64,000 nt of DNA from Rhodospirillales bacterium (GCA_016185145.1 JACPOB010000043.1:1-64000); one strand, 5' to 3'; shown: positions 47,945-58,032, numbered from the stretch's first letter. Notes: generated by a model not told the origin, from the sequence alone. Numbers and translations: made by a program.

Positions 47945-49114
47945 TCAGTTCACCGGACGCTGGAAGTTCGTCGGGGCGGGGCTCACCACCTGGCCCGGGC
48001 CGGCCTGCACGGCGATCACCGCCAGCGCGCGCTCCGAGCGGCCGTTGGGCAGGAACCGGAAGATGCCGTCGATGCCCGACCAGCCGTTGGGGTTGGTGAT
48101 GGCCGCTTCCGAGAAATCGCCGCCCTGCTTCAGCCGCGCCAGATGGCCCGCCAGCGAAACGCCGTCATAGGCGAGTGTCGCCAGCCGATGCGGCGGCCGG
48201 CCATAGGTCGACAGGAACCGCCGCTCGAAGTCGGCCCGCTTGGCCGGATCGGGGGCGGCATACCAGGCGCCGCGCAGCATGACTTCCTGGCCAACGTTGG
48301 GCACGTCCCATACGCCGGTACCGATCAACTGCACGGATTTGTTGTCGATGCCCGCCGCCGTCAGCGCGGCCAGCGCTGCCGACAGCCGCGGCGGCGCCAC
48401 CGGCACCAGCACGGCGAGCTTGTCCTCGCCCCGGGAGGCCTCGGCCAGGCGCCGCGCCGGCGTGTTGAGATCGGCGCTGTTGGCGTCGAACAGCTCGATT
48501 GCCGCCACCCTGCCGCCGCGGATCGTGACCTGGCTTTCCATGGTCTGGACCATCTGCTGGCCGTAGGAGGTCTGCGGTGCGAAGGCGGCGAAGCGCTTGA
48601 CGCCTGAATCGACGGCATAGTCGACGACGCGGCGCACCTGCGGCGGAGCGGCGATGCCCATGATCCAGACGCCGCGCTGGGCCGCCTGCTCGTCGTTGGA
48701 GAACGACACGACATTGGCCCCGCCCTGCTGCACCAGGGGCGCCAGCGCAGTGGCCGAGGTGCCGAACAGCGGTCCCAGCACCAGGGCGGCGCCGTCGATG
48801 CGGGCCTTGCGATAGGCCTCGACGGCGGTGTCCGCCGTCTCGCCACTGTCATAGGCGGCCAGCGCCAGCTCCTTGGCGCCGGTGTCGAACAGGGCCATTT
48901 CGGCAGCCTGCTGCAGGGATTGGCCGATCGGCGCGGCCCGGCCGCTGAGCGGCAGCAGCAGCGCGATGCGATACTTGCCCGAAGCCGTGACCGGCGAGCC
49001 GACCGACGCCGCCACGGTCGTGGACAGCGGCGCGGGCGTGCTAGTCTTGGGCTGCTCGCCGCAGGCCGCCAACAGGAAGGCCATGGTGGCAAGCGCGAAT
49101 AGAGACTGGCGCAT
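47945..49114 (-). CDS. Penicillin-binding protein activator (LpoA-like lipoprotein)
   Basis: 389 residues, lipobox LLAAC near residue 18, then a periplasmic-binding fold (YRIALLLPLSGRAAPIGQSLQQ, VVSFSNDEQAA). Proteins of this type, located next to rsmI and yraN, are outer-membrane lipoprotein partners of peptidoglycan synthases. I used the second ATG (MRQSLFALATM) as the signal peptide start. Confidence 0.85.
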   Translation of the reverse strand: MRQSLFALATMAFLLAACGEQPKTSTPAPLSTTVAASVGSPVTASGKYRIALLLPLSGRAAPIGQSLQQAAEMALFDTGAKELALAAYDSGETADTAVEAYRKARIDGAALVLGPLFGTSATALAPLVQQGGANVVSFSNDEQAAQRGVWIMGIAAPPQVRRVVDYAVDSGVKRFAAFAPQTSYGQQMVQTMESQVTIRGGRVAAIELFDANSADLNTPARRLAEASRGEDKLAVLVPVAPPRLSAALAALTAAGIDNKSVQLIGTGVWDVPNVGQEVMLRGAWYAAPDPAKRADFERRFLSTYGRPPHRLATLAYDGVSLAGHLARLKQGGDFSEAAITNPNGWSGIDGIFRFLPNGRSERALAVIAVQAGPGQVVSPAPTNFQRPVN

Positions 49115-49143
49115 CGGCACGAAACTCCGGCGAACGGCTGCAG

Positions 49144-50040
49144 ATGGACGTGGACGAACGGTCACAAGCTAGCGATGGGCAGGCGCCGCGTAAACCGCCG
49201 CCGCCGGCCGGCCTGCATATTGTTGCCACGCCGATCGGCAATATGCGTGATATCACGCTGCGTGCGCTTGATGTCCTGCATGCAGCCGACCTGATCGCCT
49301 GCGAGGACACCCGCGTGTTCGCCAAGCTTGCCGGCCACTACGGCATTTCCGCGCCCACAATCGCCTACAGCGACGCCACGCAGGACGCCAACGAGCCCAG
49401 GATCGTGCGTGCCCTGGAGGCGGGCAAGCGGGTGGCGCTGGTATCGGATGCCGGCATGCCGCTGATCTCCGATCCCGGTTATCGCCTGGTCCGTGCAGCG
49501 CTCGCGCGTGGCCTTGCCGTGACGTCGGCGCCCGGCCCCTCCGCCGTGCCCATGGCGCTGGCGCTGTCGGGCCTGCCGACTGACCGCTTCTTCTTCGGCG
49601 GTTTCCTGCCTGCCAAGGAGGGCGAACGGCGGCGCGCCATCGGCGCGGTGGCGGCGCTGCCCGCGACATTGGTGTTCTTCGAGGCGCCGCACCGGCTCAC
49701 CGCATCGCTGGCTGACCTTGCCGAGCTTCTCGGTGCGCGCCCCGCCGCGGTGGCGCGCGAACTCACCAAGCTGTTCGAGGAGGTCCGCCGCGGCCCTCTC
49801 GACGCGCTTGCCGCACATTACGCAAGGCATCCCGATATCAAGGGCGAGATCGCCGTCGTGATCGGCGCACCCGGCGAGGAGGCGGCACCGCAGGCCGGCG
49901 TTCTTGACGAGGCGCTGCGTACCGCGCTTGCCGGCGCCTCGGTCAAGGACGCGGCGGCCGAGGTCGCGGCCCGCTATGGTCTGAAGCGCCGCGAGGTCTA
50001 TGCTCGTGCGCTGGAGCTCAGACGCGAGGCTCAGTCATGA
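49144..50040 (+). CDS. rsmI: 16S rRNA (cytidine1402-2'-O)-methyltransferase
   Basis: 298 residues of the tetrapyrrole-methylase fold. LHIVATPIGNMRDITLRAL, CEDTRVF, SDAGMPLISDPGYRLV and PGPSAVPMALALSGLP are RsmI signatures. Its modification fine-tunes decoding at the ribosomal P site. Divergent from the LpoA-like gene. Confidence 0.93.
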   Translation: MDVDERSQASDGQAPRKPPPPAGLHIVATPIGNMRDITLRALDVLHAADLIACEDTRVFAKLAGHYGISAPTIAYSDATQDANEPRIVRALEAGKRVALVSDAGMPLISDPGYRLVRAALARGLAVTSAPGPSAVPMALALSGLPTDRFFFGGFLPAKEGERRRAIGAVAALPATLVFFEAPHRLTASLADLAELLGARPAAVARELTKLFEEVRRGPLDALAAHYARHPDIKGEIAVVIGAPGEEAAPQAGVLDEALRTALAGASVKDAAAEVAARYGLKRREVYARALELRREAQS

Positions 50041-50064
50041 GGAACCGGTCATGAGGAAATCGTC

Positions 50065-50430
50065 ATGACGATCCAGGCGCGCCAGGCAGCCCATCGGTTG
50101 GGTCATGTCGCCGAATGGCGCGCCGTGTGGCGGCTGCGGCTCGCCGGCTATTCGGTGCTGGCGCGGCGCTACAAGACCAAGCTCGGCGAGATCGACATCG
50201 TGGTGCGGCGCGGCGGCGTGCTCGCCTTCGTCGAGGTCAAGGCGCGCGCCGATTTCGCCACCGCCGCCGACGCGCTGGGCAGCCGCCAGTTCGGGCGCGT
50301 GGCGCGCGCGGCGAGCCTCTATCTGGCGCGTCATCCGCACCATGCCGCCCATTCGGTGCGCTTCGACGCTGTGCTCGTGGGCGGGCTGTGGCCGCGCCAT
50401 CTGCCCGACGTCTGGCGGCCGCCGGAGTGA
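50065..50430 (+). CDS. yraN: YraN family predicted endonuclease
   Basis: 121 residues with a PD-(D/E)xK nuclease core: LGEIDIVVRRGGVLAFVEVKAR. Function not established. It lies between rsmI and the SirB1-like gene, the conserved location. Confidence 0.9.
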   Translation: MTIQARQAAHRLGHVAEWRAVWRLRLAGYSVLARRYKTKLGEIDIVVRRGGVLAFVEVKARADFATAADALGSRQFGRVARAASLYLARHPHHAAHSVRFDAVLVGGLWPRHLPDVWRPPE

Positions 50431-50445
50431 TGCCCGGAGCGATAA

Positions 50446-51279
50446 ATGCCCCAGCCTGAAGCCAAGCTGGCGCGCCTCGGTGATCTGTGCGCCGGCGATG
50501 GACAGCGTCTCGACCTCCTCGAGGCGGCGCTGACCTTGAGCGTGCTGCGCCGTGCCGAGCCGGTCGACCTCGCGCCGTTCCGCCAGCATGTCGCGGCGAT
50601 GGCGTCCGATCTCGCCGACCTGGTGCGCCGCCGCGGCGCGTCGCCCGAGGCGCTCGCCGAGGTGATCGCCCGCTCCTACGGCTATCGGGGCGACACCGAA
50701 TCCTACGACGATCTGCAGAATGCCGATCTCGTGCGCGTCATCGAGCGGCGCAAGGGCCTGCCGGTGGCGCTGTCGATCCTCTATCTCGACGTCGCCCGGC
50801 GCCAGGGCTGGGAGGCCGAGGGCCTGGCTTTCCCGGCGCATTTCCTGATCCGTATTGGCATCGAGGGTGCGCGGCATGTCGTCGATCCCTTCCACGACGG
50901 CGTGGTGCGCGATGCCGCCGACCTGCGTGGCCTGCTGCGCCAGGTGCTGGGGCCCGAGGCCGAGCTCAGTCCGCAGCATTTCGATCCGGTGTCGGATCGC
51001 GACGTGCTGCTGAGGCTCGAGAACAACGTCCGCCTGCGGCTCGCCAACCGCGAGGAGTGGGCGACCGCGGCACAGTCGCTCGACCGCATGCTGGCGATCG
51101 CGCCGGATCGGCCGGAGCTGCTGTTCGAAGCAGGCCAGCTCAACGCCCGGCTCGACAAGCGGCGCGCCGCCATCGCCGCCTTCGAGCGCTTCCTCAGCCT
51201 CGACGGTCCCGCCGGCGATCCGGCCGTGCGCGAGCGTGTGTCGAGCCTGTTGCAGGAACTGCGCCGGGGGCTTAACTGA
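50446..51279 (+). CDS. SirB1 family transglutaminase-like protein with TPR
   Basis: 277 residues. Residues about 40-170 match the SirB1/transglutaminase-like fold (RRKGLPVALSILYLDVAR, GLAFPAHFLIRI, VDPFHDG), though the classical catalytic cysteine is not evident. The C-terminal 80 residues form TPR helices (LDRMLAIAPDRPELLFEAG). Function unknown. Confidence 0.8.
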   Translation: MPQPEAKLARLGDLCAGDGQRLDLLEAALTLSVLRRAEPVDLAPFRQHVAAMASDLADLVRRRGASPEALAEVIARSYGYRGDTESYDDLQNADLVRVIERRKGLPVALSILYLDVARRQGWEAEGLAFPAHFLIRIGIEGARHVVDPFHDGVVRDAADLRGLLRQVLGPEAELSPQHFDPVSDRDVLLRLENNVRLRLANREEWATAAQSLDRMLAIAPDRPELLFEAGQLNARLDKRRAAIAAFERFLSLDGPAGDPAVRERVSSLLQELRRGLN

Positions 51280-51286
51280 AACAATT

Positions 51287-51322
51287 CATGTTCCTCTCCC
51301 CCGCTAGGGGGAGAGGAACATG
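51287..51322. repeat. Short CTCTCCCCC palindrome upstream of gshB
   Basis: CATGTTCCTCTCCCCC-GCTA-GGGGGAGAGGAACATG, perfect 16-base arms. Single copy of the family seen at 30854. It lies in the 86-base spacer before gshB on the same strand. Confidence 0.9.
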
Positions 51323-51365
51323 AACGACGTGAGGAAGCAGCCACCGCTACGGGAACTTTTCTGCC

Positions 51366-52325
51366 ATGAAGCTGAATGTCGCCATCCAGATGGACCATGT
51401 GTCGAGCATCGACATCGATGGCGATTCGACCTTCGTGCTGGGCCTGGAGGCCGAGCGGCGCGGCTATGCGGTGTGGCACTACACGCCGCCCGACCTGATC
51501 TTCCGCGACCGTAAGGTGCTGGCGCGCGCCCAGCCGATGAAGCTCCGGCGCGAGAAGGGCAACCACTTCACCCTGGGCGCGCCCGAGATGGTCGATCTCG
51601 CGACCCTGGACGTGGTGCTGCTGCGCCAGGATCCGCCGTTCGACATGTCCTACATCACGACCACCCACATCCTGGAGCACATCCATCCCAGGACGCTGGT
51701 GGTGAACGACCCGGCGCACGTGCGCAACGCGCCCGAGAAGCTGTTCGTGACGCACTTCGACAACGTCATGCCGCCCACCCTGATCTCCTCCGACGCCCGT
51801 GCCATCCGCGAGTTCCGCGACGAGCACAAGGACATCATCCTGAAGCCGTTGTTCGGCAATGGCGGCGCCGGCGTGTTCCGCGTGAAGCCCGACGACGAGA
51901 ACTTCAATTCGCTGCTGGAAATGTTCTCCCAGCGCAGCCGCGAGCCGGTGATCGCCCAGCGCTACCTGCCGGCGGTGCGCAAGGGCGACAAGCGCATCAT
52001 CCTGATCGACGGCAAGGCGGTCGGCGTCATCAACCGCGTGCCGGCCGAGGGCGAGGCGCGCTCGAACATGCATGTCGGCGGCGTCGCGGTGAAGGACATC
52101 TTGAGCAAGCGCGACCAGGAGCTGTGCGACATCATCGGGCCGGAGCTCGCCAGGCGCGGCCTGCTGTTCGTCGGCATCGACGTGATCGGCGATTATCTCA
52201 CCGAGATCAACGTGACCTCGCCGACCGGGCTGCAGCAGATCAACCGCTTCGACGGCGTCTGCCTGGAGGCGCAGATCTGGGACGCCATCGAGGCACGCTA
52301 TCAGGCAACACGGAGGAACGGATGA
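51366..52325 (+). CDS. gshB: Glutathione synthetase
   Basis: 319 residues of an ATP-grasp ligase joining gamma-glutamylcysteine and glycine. [49 protein letters not shown] (ATP loop), [14 protein letters not shown] and [15 protein letters not shown] are signatures. The stop overlaps the next gene (ATGA). Confidence 0.95.
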   Translation: MKLNVAIQMDHVSSIDIDGDSTFVLGLEAERRGYAVWHYTPPDLIFRDRKVLARAQPMKLRREKGNHFTLGAPEMVDLATLDVVLLRQDPPFDMSYITTTHILEHIHPRTLVVNDPAHVRNAPEKLFVTHFDNVMPPTLISSDARAIREFRDEHKDIILKPLFGNGGAGVFRVKPDDENFNSLLEMFSQRSREPVIAQRYLPAVRKGDKRIILIDGKAVGVINRVPAEGEARSNMHVGGVAVKDILSKRDQELCDIIGPELARRGLLFVGIDVIGDYLTEINVTSPTGLQQINRFDGVCLEAQIWDAIEARYQATRRNG

Positions 52326-52891
52326 GGCGCCGAGGCTTCCTGGCACTGGCTGCGATCCCGCCGGCAATGCTTGCCGGCGCTGCGCCGGCGCTGGCGCAGT
52401 TCGATACCTTGACCCTGAAGCCCATCGTCAAGGCGGTGCGCGAGGGCGACGAGGACAAGGTCCGCAGCGCCCTGCTGAAGGGCGAAAGCGCCAACCAGAT
52501 CGATTCCAGCGGCCAGCCGCTCCTGATGGTCGCCGTCGTCGCCGGGCAGATCGGCATCGTCGAGACCCTGCTGAAGGGCGGCGCCTTCCCCGACACCATG
52601 GACAAGGAGGGCAACACGTCGCTGATCCGTGCCGCCGAGAAGGGCGACGTCGACATCGTCGAGATCCTGCTCGCCAGGAACGCCAGGGCCGACGTGCAGA
52701 CGCGCCAGGGCGCGACGGCGCTCAGCATCGCCGCGCGCCGGGGCTATGCCGAGATCGTGCGCGCGCTGCTCGCCAAGAAGGCCGATCCCAACAAGGCGGA
52801 TTTCACCGGTCGCACGCCGCTCGCCTATGCCCGCCAGGGCGGCAAGCCCGCCATCGAGGCGATGCTGCGCAAGGCCGGCGCACGCGAGTGA
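52322..52891 (+). CDS. Secreted ankyrin repeat protein
   Basis: 189 residues. A signal peptide ([17 protein letters not shown]..., cleaved after ALAQ) precedes about five ankyrin repeats ([70 protein letters not shown]). A periplasmic protein-protein binder is likely. Overlaps gshB by four bases. Confidence 0.85.
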   Translation: MRRRGFLALAAIPPAMLAGAAPALAQFDTLTLKPIVKAVREGDEDKVRSALLKGESANQIDSSGQPLLMVAVVAGQIGIVETLLKGGAFPDTMDKEGNTSLIRAAEKGDVDIVEILLARNARADVQTRQGATALSIAARRGYAEIVRALLAKKADPNKADFTGRTPLAYARQGGKPAIEAMLRKAGARE

Positions 52892-53340
52892 TGTCGGGCG
52901 CGGCTCACAACAAGGCCGCGCCGATCTGGATTTCGGGGGCGCTCACCATCGATCCGGCCGAGATCGAAGAGAGCTTCGTTCGCGCCGCCGGACCCGGCGG
53001 CCAGCACGTCAATACGACCTCGACGGCGGTGCAATTGCGCTTCGACGTGCGCCGTTCGCCGTCGCTGCCGGACGACGTGCGCCAGCGCCTGGAGCGGCTG
53101 GCCGGCCGGCGGCTGACGCGGGAGGGCGTGCTCGTGCTGGTGGCCCAGGGCGAGCGCAGCCAGAAGCGCAACCGCGAGGAGGCGCTGGCCCGCCTGGTCG
53201 AGCTGGTGCGGGCCGCCGCCCGCCCGCCGACGCCGCGCAAGAAGACCAGGCCAACCAAGGCGAGCAAGCGGCGGCGGCTGGACGACAAGAAGCGGCATGG
53301 CACGCTGAAGTCGCTGAGAGCGCGGCCGACCAACGACTAG
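52891..53340 (+). CDS. arfB: Alternative ribosome-rescue factor / peptidyl-tRNA hydrolase ArfB
   Basis: 149 residues. The RF1-like GGQ motif (AAGPGGQHVNTTSTAVQL) hydrolyses peptidyl-tRNA on stalled ribosomes; the lysine/arginine-rich tail (KKTRPTKASKRRR) enters the mRNA channel. ATG 52891 shares a base with the preceding TGA. Confidence 0.92.
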   Translation: MSGAAHNKAAPIWISGALTIDPAEIEESFVRAAGPGGQHVNTTSTAVQLRFDVRRSPSLPDDVRQRLERLAGRRLTREGVLVLVAQGERSQKRNREEALARLVELVRAAARPPTPRKKTRPTKASKRRRLDDKKRHGTLKSLRARPTND

Positions 53341-53347
53341 TCATACG

Positions 53348-53405
53348 CGGACCGCGGGCGTCCCGCCCGCTCTTGATCTTGCGCGGGCGGGACGCCCGCG
53401 GTCCG
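53348..53405. repeat. Intergenic palindrome, GGACCGCG family, copy 4
   Basis: Perfect 23-base arms CGGACCGCGGGCGTCCCGCC... with loop TCTTGATCTTGC. It lies between the same-direction arfB and fumC genes. Confidence 0.9.
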
Positions 53406-53449
53406 AATAAGATACGATGCTATGCAAGACACCATCACAGGAGCGTCCC

Positions 53450-54578
53450 GTGGCAGACGTGCGCAAGGAGACGGACAGTCTCGGTGAAGTGAGCGTGCCG
53501 GCCGACAAGCTGTGGGGCGCGCAGACCCAGCGCTCGCTCGAGCACTTCAGCATCGGCAAGGATCTCATCCCGCGCGAGATGATCACCGGCTACGCGGTCC
53601 TGAAGAAGGCGGCGGCCAATGCCAACCATGCCGGCAAACGCCTCGACGACAAGGTGCACGGCCTGATCGTCCAGGCCTGCGACGAGATCCTGGCCGGCCA
53701 GCACCACGACATGTTTCCGCTGCACGTCTGGATGACCGGCTCGGGCACGCAGTTCAACATGAACGTCAACGAGGTGATCTCCAACCGCTGCTGCCAGATC
53801 GCCGGCACGCCGCTGGGATCGAAGAAGCCGGTCCATCCCAACGACCACGTCAACATGTCCCAGTCGTCGAACGACAGCTTCCCGTCGGTGATGTACATCG
53901 CCGCAGGCGGCGGCGGCCGAGATCGCCAGGCTCACCAAGCTGCCGTTCATCACCGCGCCCAACAAGTTCACGGTGCAGGGCGCGCACGATGCCCTGGTGC
54001 AGCTCTCGGGCACCTTCCGCACGCTCGCCGCCTCGCTCTACAAGATCGCCAACGACATCCGCCTGATGTCGTGCGGCCCGCGTGCCGGCTTCGCCGAGCT
54101 GGAGATCCCGGAGAACGAACCCGGCTCGTCGATCATGCCGGGCAAGGTCAACCCGACCCAGTGCGAGGCACTGACCATGATCGCGGTCCAGGTGATGGCC
54201 AACGACGTCGCGGTGGGCATGGGCGGCGCCGGCGGCTATCTCGAGATGAACGTCTACAAGCCGCTGATGATCTTCAACATCGCGCACTCGATCACGATCA
54301 TGGCCGACGGCTGCACCAACTTCCGCAAGTTCCTGGTCGAGGGCACCAGGCCCAACCTCAAGAAGATCAAGGAATATGTCGACCGTTCGCTGATGCTGGT
54401 GACGGCGCTCGCCCCGGTGATCGGCTACGACAAGGCCTCGAAGATCGCCCACTACGCCATGGACAACGACCTCACGCTCAAGGAGGCGGCGCTGAAGCTC
54501 GCCTACGTGACCGAGGCCGAATTCGACCGCGTGGTCGACCCGTCCAAGATGGTCCACCCTTACGTCGCGACGGAGTAG
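53450..54578 (+). pseudogene. fumC: Fumarate hydratase class II with internal deletion and frameshift
   Basis: GTG 53450 (AGGAG upstream) begins [28 protein letters not shown] and [17 protein letters not shown]. At about 53905-53910 this frame is joined to another frame reading [18 protein letters not shown], then [16 protein letters not shown], to the stop at 54578. Compared with class II fumarases about 90 residues are missing, including the GRTHLQDATPLTLGQE segment with the catalytic histidine, and the frame is broken. The signature lyase segment is present but the product cannot be active. Confidence 0.88.
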
Positions 54579-54579
54579 T

Positions 54580-54646
54580 CTTCCGGACCGCGAGCTTCCA
54601 GCTCGCTCATGATTTATGAGCGAGCTGGAAGCTCGCGGTCCGGAAG
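54580..54646. repeat. Intergenic palindrome, GGACCGCG family, copy 5
   Basis: Perfect 31-base arms beginning CTTCCGGACCGCGAGC around GATTT. It sits one base after the fumC stop and ends 11 bases before the stop of the convergent exporter gene. Confidence 0.92.
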
Positions 54647-54657
54647 AGCATGAGTGA

Positions 54658-55893
54658 CTACCGCTCGAAGCGCCAACGCCGTTCGGTGACGAACCGGGCG
54701 GCGATCAGGCCCATGGCCATGGCGCCGACGGCGAAGCAGCAGACGGCGCCGGCGGCGATGGCGTCGGTCACCTTGCCCTGGTTCAGGAACACGATGGTCT
54801 GGAAGGCGTAGAGGCCGGGCGTCATCATGATGATGCTGGGCACGGTGAGCGTAATGCGCGGCACGTGCAGCGGCTCGCGCACCAGCGACGCGCCGAGGCC
54901 GACGGCGAGCGCACCGAAGAACGTGGCGCTCGGCAGGCCGAATCCGAGGTCGTGCAGCGCCAGCCTGATCTCGTTGCCCACCAATGTCAGGAGGGCGACG
55001 ACCAGGATCGTGCGCAGCGGATTGTTGAACAGGATGCCGTAGCCGCAGCCGCCGGCGAAGCAGGCGACGGCGCGCCACAGCAGCGTCATCGGCTCGATGC
55101 CGAGGCCGGCTGGCCCCGGCGGCGCCGGCGTGAGACCCGCCAGTGCGGCGACCACCGACAGGCCGAACGCCGCGGCCAGGGTCAGCAGCACGCCGTAGAA
55201 CAATCGGGCGATGCCGGCCGTCGTCTGGTGCTGCACGAGGTCGAGCAGGGCCGCGACCAATGGGAAGCCCGGCACCAGGAACAGCGCCGACGAGATGAAG
55301 CCCATCGCATGGGCGAGCTCGAAACTGCGCACGCCGAAGCCCAGCACGATCAGGCAATAGACGCCCGCGGCGAGCACGGCGCACAACGCGGTCATGGCGT
55401 ACTGGTTGAACCCTTTGCGCGACAGCAGGGTGCGCGCGGTCTGCCCCAACCCGCCGCCGACGGCGGCCGCCCCGGTCGCCAGCAGGTCGCCGCCGTTCAG
55501 GTACGAGAAGCATGCCGACGCCGCCGCCATGGAGAGCGCGATCAACGGCAGGGAATGCAGCGCCGGCGTGGCCTCGATGGCGTCGATCTCGACGGCCAGC
55601 GCCTCGGGCGTCAGGCCGGGCTTGCTGGTGCGCGCCAGCCGCTCGAGGGCGGCGATACGCGAGGCATCGACGCCGAGCGGAGCCATCTCGCGCGCCAAGG
55701 TCACGGTCTCGCCGCCGGCTTGCGCCGTCGCCGTCATGCCGCCCAGGGTGACGTGCACCGCGAGATGATCGATGCCGAGGGCCTTGGCCAGCAGCCCCAT
55801 GGCGTCGCGCACGCGGAAGGCGGTGTCGCCCGACCGCAGCATCGCCGCGCCGAAGCGCAGGATGACGTCGAGGGATTTGTCGAGCTGACTCAT
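54658..55893 (-). CDS. Threonine/serine exporter family protein (ThrE)
   Basis: 411 residues. A soluble N-terminal domain (about 1-110; MLRSGDTAFRVRDAM) leads to about ten membrane helices; both ThrE modules are fused in one chain (GGDLLATGAAAVGGGLGQ; TLTVPSIIMMTPGLYAF). Probable export of threonine/serine or related small metabolites. I used the ATG at 55893 (MSQLDKS). Confidence 0.85.
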   Translation of the reverse strand: MSQLDKSLDVILRFGAAMLRSGDTAFRVRDAMGLLAKALGIDHLAVHVTLGGMTATAQAGGETVTLAREMAPLGVDASRIAALERLARTSKPGLTPEALAVEIDAIEATPALHSLPLIALSMAAASACFSYLNGGDLLATGAAAVGGGLGQTARTLLSRKGFNQYAMTALCAVLAAGVYCLIVLGFGVRSFELAHAMGFISSALFLVPGFPLVAALLDLVQHQTTAGIARLFYGVLLTLAAAFGLSVVAALAGLTPAPPGPAGLGIEPMTLLWRAVACFAGGCGYGILFNNPLRTILVVALLTLVGNEIRLALHDLGFGLPSATFFGALAVGLGASLVREPLHVPRITLTVPSIIMMTPGLYAFQTIVFLNQGKVTDAIAAGAVCCFAVGAMAMGLIAARFVTERRWRFER

Positions 55894-55901
55894 CGTCTTC
55901 C

Positions 55902-55957
55902 GGACCGCGCGCATCCTGCGCGCTCAGAATCATGAGCGCGCAGGATGCGCGCGGTCC
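55902..55957. repeat. Intergenic palindrome, GGACCGCG family, copy 6
   Basis: Perfect 25-base arms GGACCGCGCGCATCCTGCG... around GAATCA, in the spacer between mqo and the exporter gene (same strand). Confidence 0.9.
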
Positions 55958-55969
55958 AAAAGAGCATGA

Positions 55970-57469
55970 TCAAGCCGTATGCAGCCCCAGCACTTCGGCA
56001 GTGTCCTTGCGGACGCGCTCGACCAGTGCGGCATCGGTCTTGAGGTCGCCGCCGTAGGACGGGATCATCTCCTTGATCTTGGGCACCCAGTGGCCGACGA
56101 GCTGCTCGTGGAAGCAGTTCTCCAGCATGTGCACCATGATCCAGACGGCGGTCGAGGCACCGGGCGAGGCGCCGAGCAGGGCGACGATCGAGGAATCGGC
56201 CGAGGACACGATCTCGGTGCCGAATTCCAGCGTGCCGGTGTGCAGCTTGCTCTTCCTGATGATCTGCACGCGCTGGCCGGCGACGTCGAGCTCCCAGTCG
56301 CTCTCCTTCATGCTGGGATAGAAGTCGCGCAGCGCCTTGTAGCGATGGCCCTTGCTCTGGAACACTTGGCCGACCAGGTATTCCTCGAGCGGAAAGTTGT
56401 CCCGCGCCACCGCCAGCAGCGGCAGGATGTTGTCGGGCCGCACCGACAGCGGCAGGTCGAAAAGCGAACCGTGCTTCAGGAACTTGGTCGAGAAGCCGGC
56501 ATAGGGGCCGAACAGGATCCAGCGCTTGCCGTCGATGATGCGCGTGTCGAGGTGGGGCACCGACATCGGCGGCGAGCCGGCGGCCGCCATGCCGTAGACC
56601 TTGGCGGCGTGGCGAGCGGCGATCTCGGGATTGCCGCAGCGCAGCCAGATGCCGCTCACCGGAAAGCCGGCGAAGCCTTTCGCCTCCGGGATGCCCGACT
56701 TCTGCAACAGGGAGATGGCGCGACCGCCGGCGCCGAGGAAGACGTAACGGGCGCCGATGCGCCGCGTCTCGCCGGTCTCGCTGTTGCGGACATCGAGCCA
56801 CCAGCCGTCGCCCGTGGGTCGGCGCTGCAGGTCGGTGACGTCGTGCGAGAAATGCACGGCGAAGCGATGCTGCTTCTTCAGGTAGTCCATCAGGTTCCGG
56901 GTGAGGGCGCCGTAGTTCACGTCGGCGCCGCTCACGATGCGGGTGGCGGCGACGACCTGGCTGGGGTCGCGGCCCTCCATGATCAACGGCGCCCATTCGG
57001 CGATCTGCTTGTGGTCCTGGCTGAACTCCATGCCGTGATAGCAATGATGCGCGCTCATCGCGGCGTGGCGCTTCTTCAGGAAGGCCGCGCGATCCTCGCC
57101 GATCACGAAGCTCATGTGCGGCACGGGATGGATGAAGGAATCGGGCGAGGCGATGGCGCCTTTGCGGATCAGGTACGACCAGAACTGGCGCGACATGTCG
57201 AACTCGACATTGACCTCGAGCGCCTTGGCGATGTCGATGCTGCCGTCCTTGCGCATCGGCGTGTAGTTCAGCTCGCAGTTGGCGGCGTGGCCGGTGCCGG
57301 CGTTGTTCCAGGCGCCGGAGCTCTCCTGCGCCTCGCCCGGCATGCGCTCGACCATCTCGATCCTGAGATGCGGCTGCAGCTCCTTCAAGAATACCGCGAG
57401 CGTTGTGCTCATGATGCCGGCGCCGACCAGGACGACGTCGGCGCTCATCACCTCGTTGCTGTCGCTCAT
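55970..57469 (-). CDS. mqo: Malate:quinone oxidoreductase
   Basis: 499 residues. DVVLVGAGIMSTTLAVFLKEL binds FAD; WNNAGTGHAANCELNYTP and YVFLGAGGRAISLLQKSGIPEAKGF are Mqo signatures. Membrane-associated enzyme passing electrons from malate to quinone in the TCA cycle. ATG 57469 (MSDSNEV) has GGGGAGAT upstream. It follows the cupin gene by 13 bases. Confidence 0.93.
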   Translation of the reverse strand: MSDSNEVMSADVVLVGAGIMSTTLAVFLKELQPHLRIEMVERMPGEAQESSGAWNNAGTGHAANCELNYTPMRKDGSIDIAKALEVNVEFDMSRQFWSYLIRKGAIASPDSFIHPVPHMSFVIGEDRAAFLKKRHAAMSAHHCYHGMEFSQDHKQIAEWAPLIMEGRDPSQVVAATRIVSGADVNYGALTRNLMDYLKKQHRFAVHFSHDVTDLQRRPTGDGWWLDVRNSETGETRRIGARYVFLGAGGRAISLLQKSGIPEAKGFAGFPVSGIWLRCGNPEIAARHAAKVYGMAAAGSPPMSVPHLDTRIIDGKRWILFGPYAGFSTKFLKHGSLFDLPLSVRPDNILPLLAVARDNFPLEEYLVGQVFQSKGHRYKALRDFYPSMKESDWELDVAGQRVQIIRKSKLHTGTLEFGTEIVSSADSSIVALLGASPGASTAVWIMVHMLENCFHEQLVGHWVPKIKEMIPSYGGDLKTDAALVERVRKDTAEVLGLHTA

Positions 57470-57482
57470 GCGATCTCCCCGA

Positions 57483-57875
57483 CTAGGCCTGGCCGCCACG
57501 CTTGAAAGGAATGGCCGTGCCCGGCTCGAGCACGACATAGAGGCGCCGCCACGGTTCGTCATCGACCAGCTTCCAGCTATGGCCGCCGCCCGTCGTGTCC
57601 TCGGCCAGCAGGATCTCACCCGGCTCCAGGATGAAGTGCTGGCCGCCGCGCGTCTGGAAACCCAGCTTGCCGCTCAGCGTGATCACCAGCTGGCGGACCG
57701 GCGCGGTGTGCCATTCGAAGGTGCCGCCCGACCGGGTTTCCTGGAAGGAGGCGTGCGAGGCACCGAGCTTGCCGGTCAGGAAATCGCCGCGCGGCCCGGG
57801 CTCGAGATCGATGAAGCCCTCCTCGGCATGCGAATTCTGGTCCTCGCCGGTCCACAGACGCACACACCGGATCAT
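57483..57875 (-). CDS. Cupin domain protein
   Basis: 130 residues of a single cupin barrel (TFEWHTAPVRQLVITLSGKLGF; LEPGEILLAEDTTGGGHSW). The metal histidines are partly conserved. Function unknown. Start ATG 57875. It probably shares a transcript with mqo. Confidence 0.75.
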   Translation of the reverse strand: MIRCVRLWTGEDQNSHAEEGFIDLEPGPRGDFLTGKLGASHASFQETRSGGTFEWHTAPVRQLVITLSGKLGFQTRGGQHFILEPGEILLAEDTTGGGHSWKLVDDEPWRRLYVVLEPGTAIPFKRGGQA

Positions 57876-57949
57876 CGAATCGCCCCCGCCGATGGCAGTT
57901 ACCGCCAAAGACCGCAGTATGCTGTGACGGGGCTGCGGGGTGAAGGGGC

Positions 57950-57985
57950 AGGCGGCAAAGAAAGAGCGGGCTTTCGCCCGCTCTT
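57950..57985 (-). terminator. Rho-independent terminator after the porin gene
   Basis: On the minus strand AAGAGCGGGC pairs with GCCCGCTCTT over GAAA, followed by TTTCTTTG. It lies 48 bases past the porin stop and ahead of the cupin gene. Confidence 0.8.
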
Positions 57986-58032
57986 CCGTCTCCCTGATCC
58001 GCCCAGCTGATTCCAGGCGGGCGGGTTGTGCT

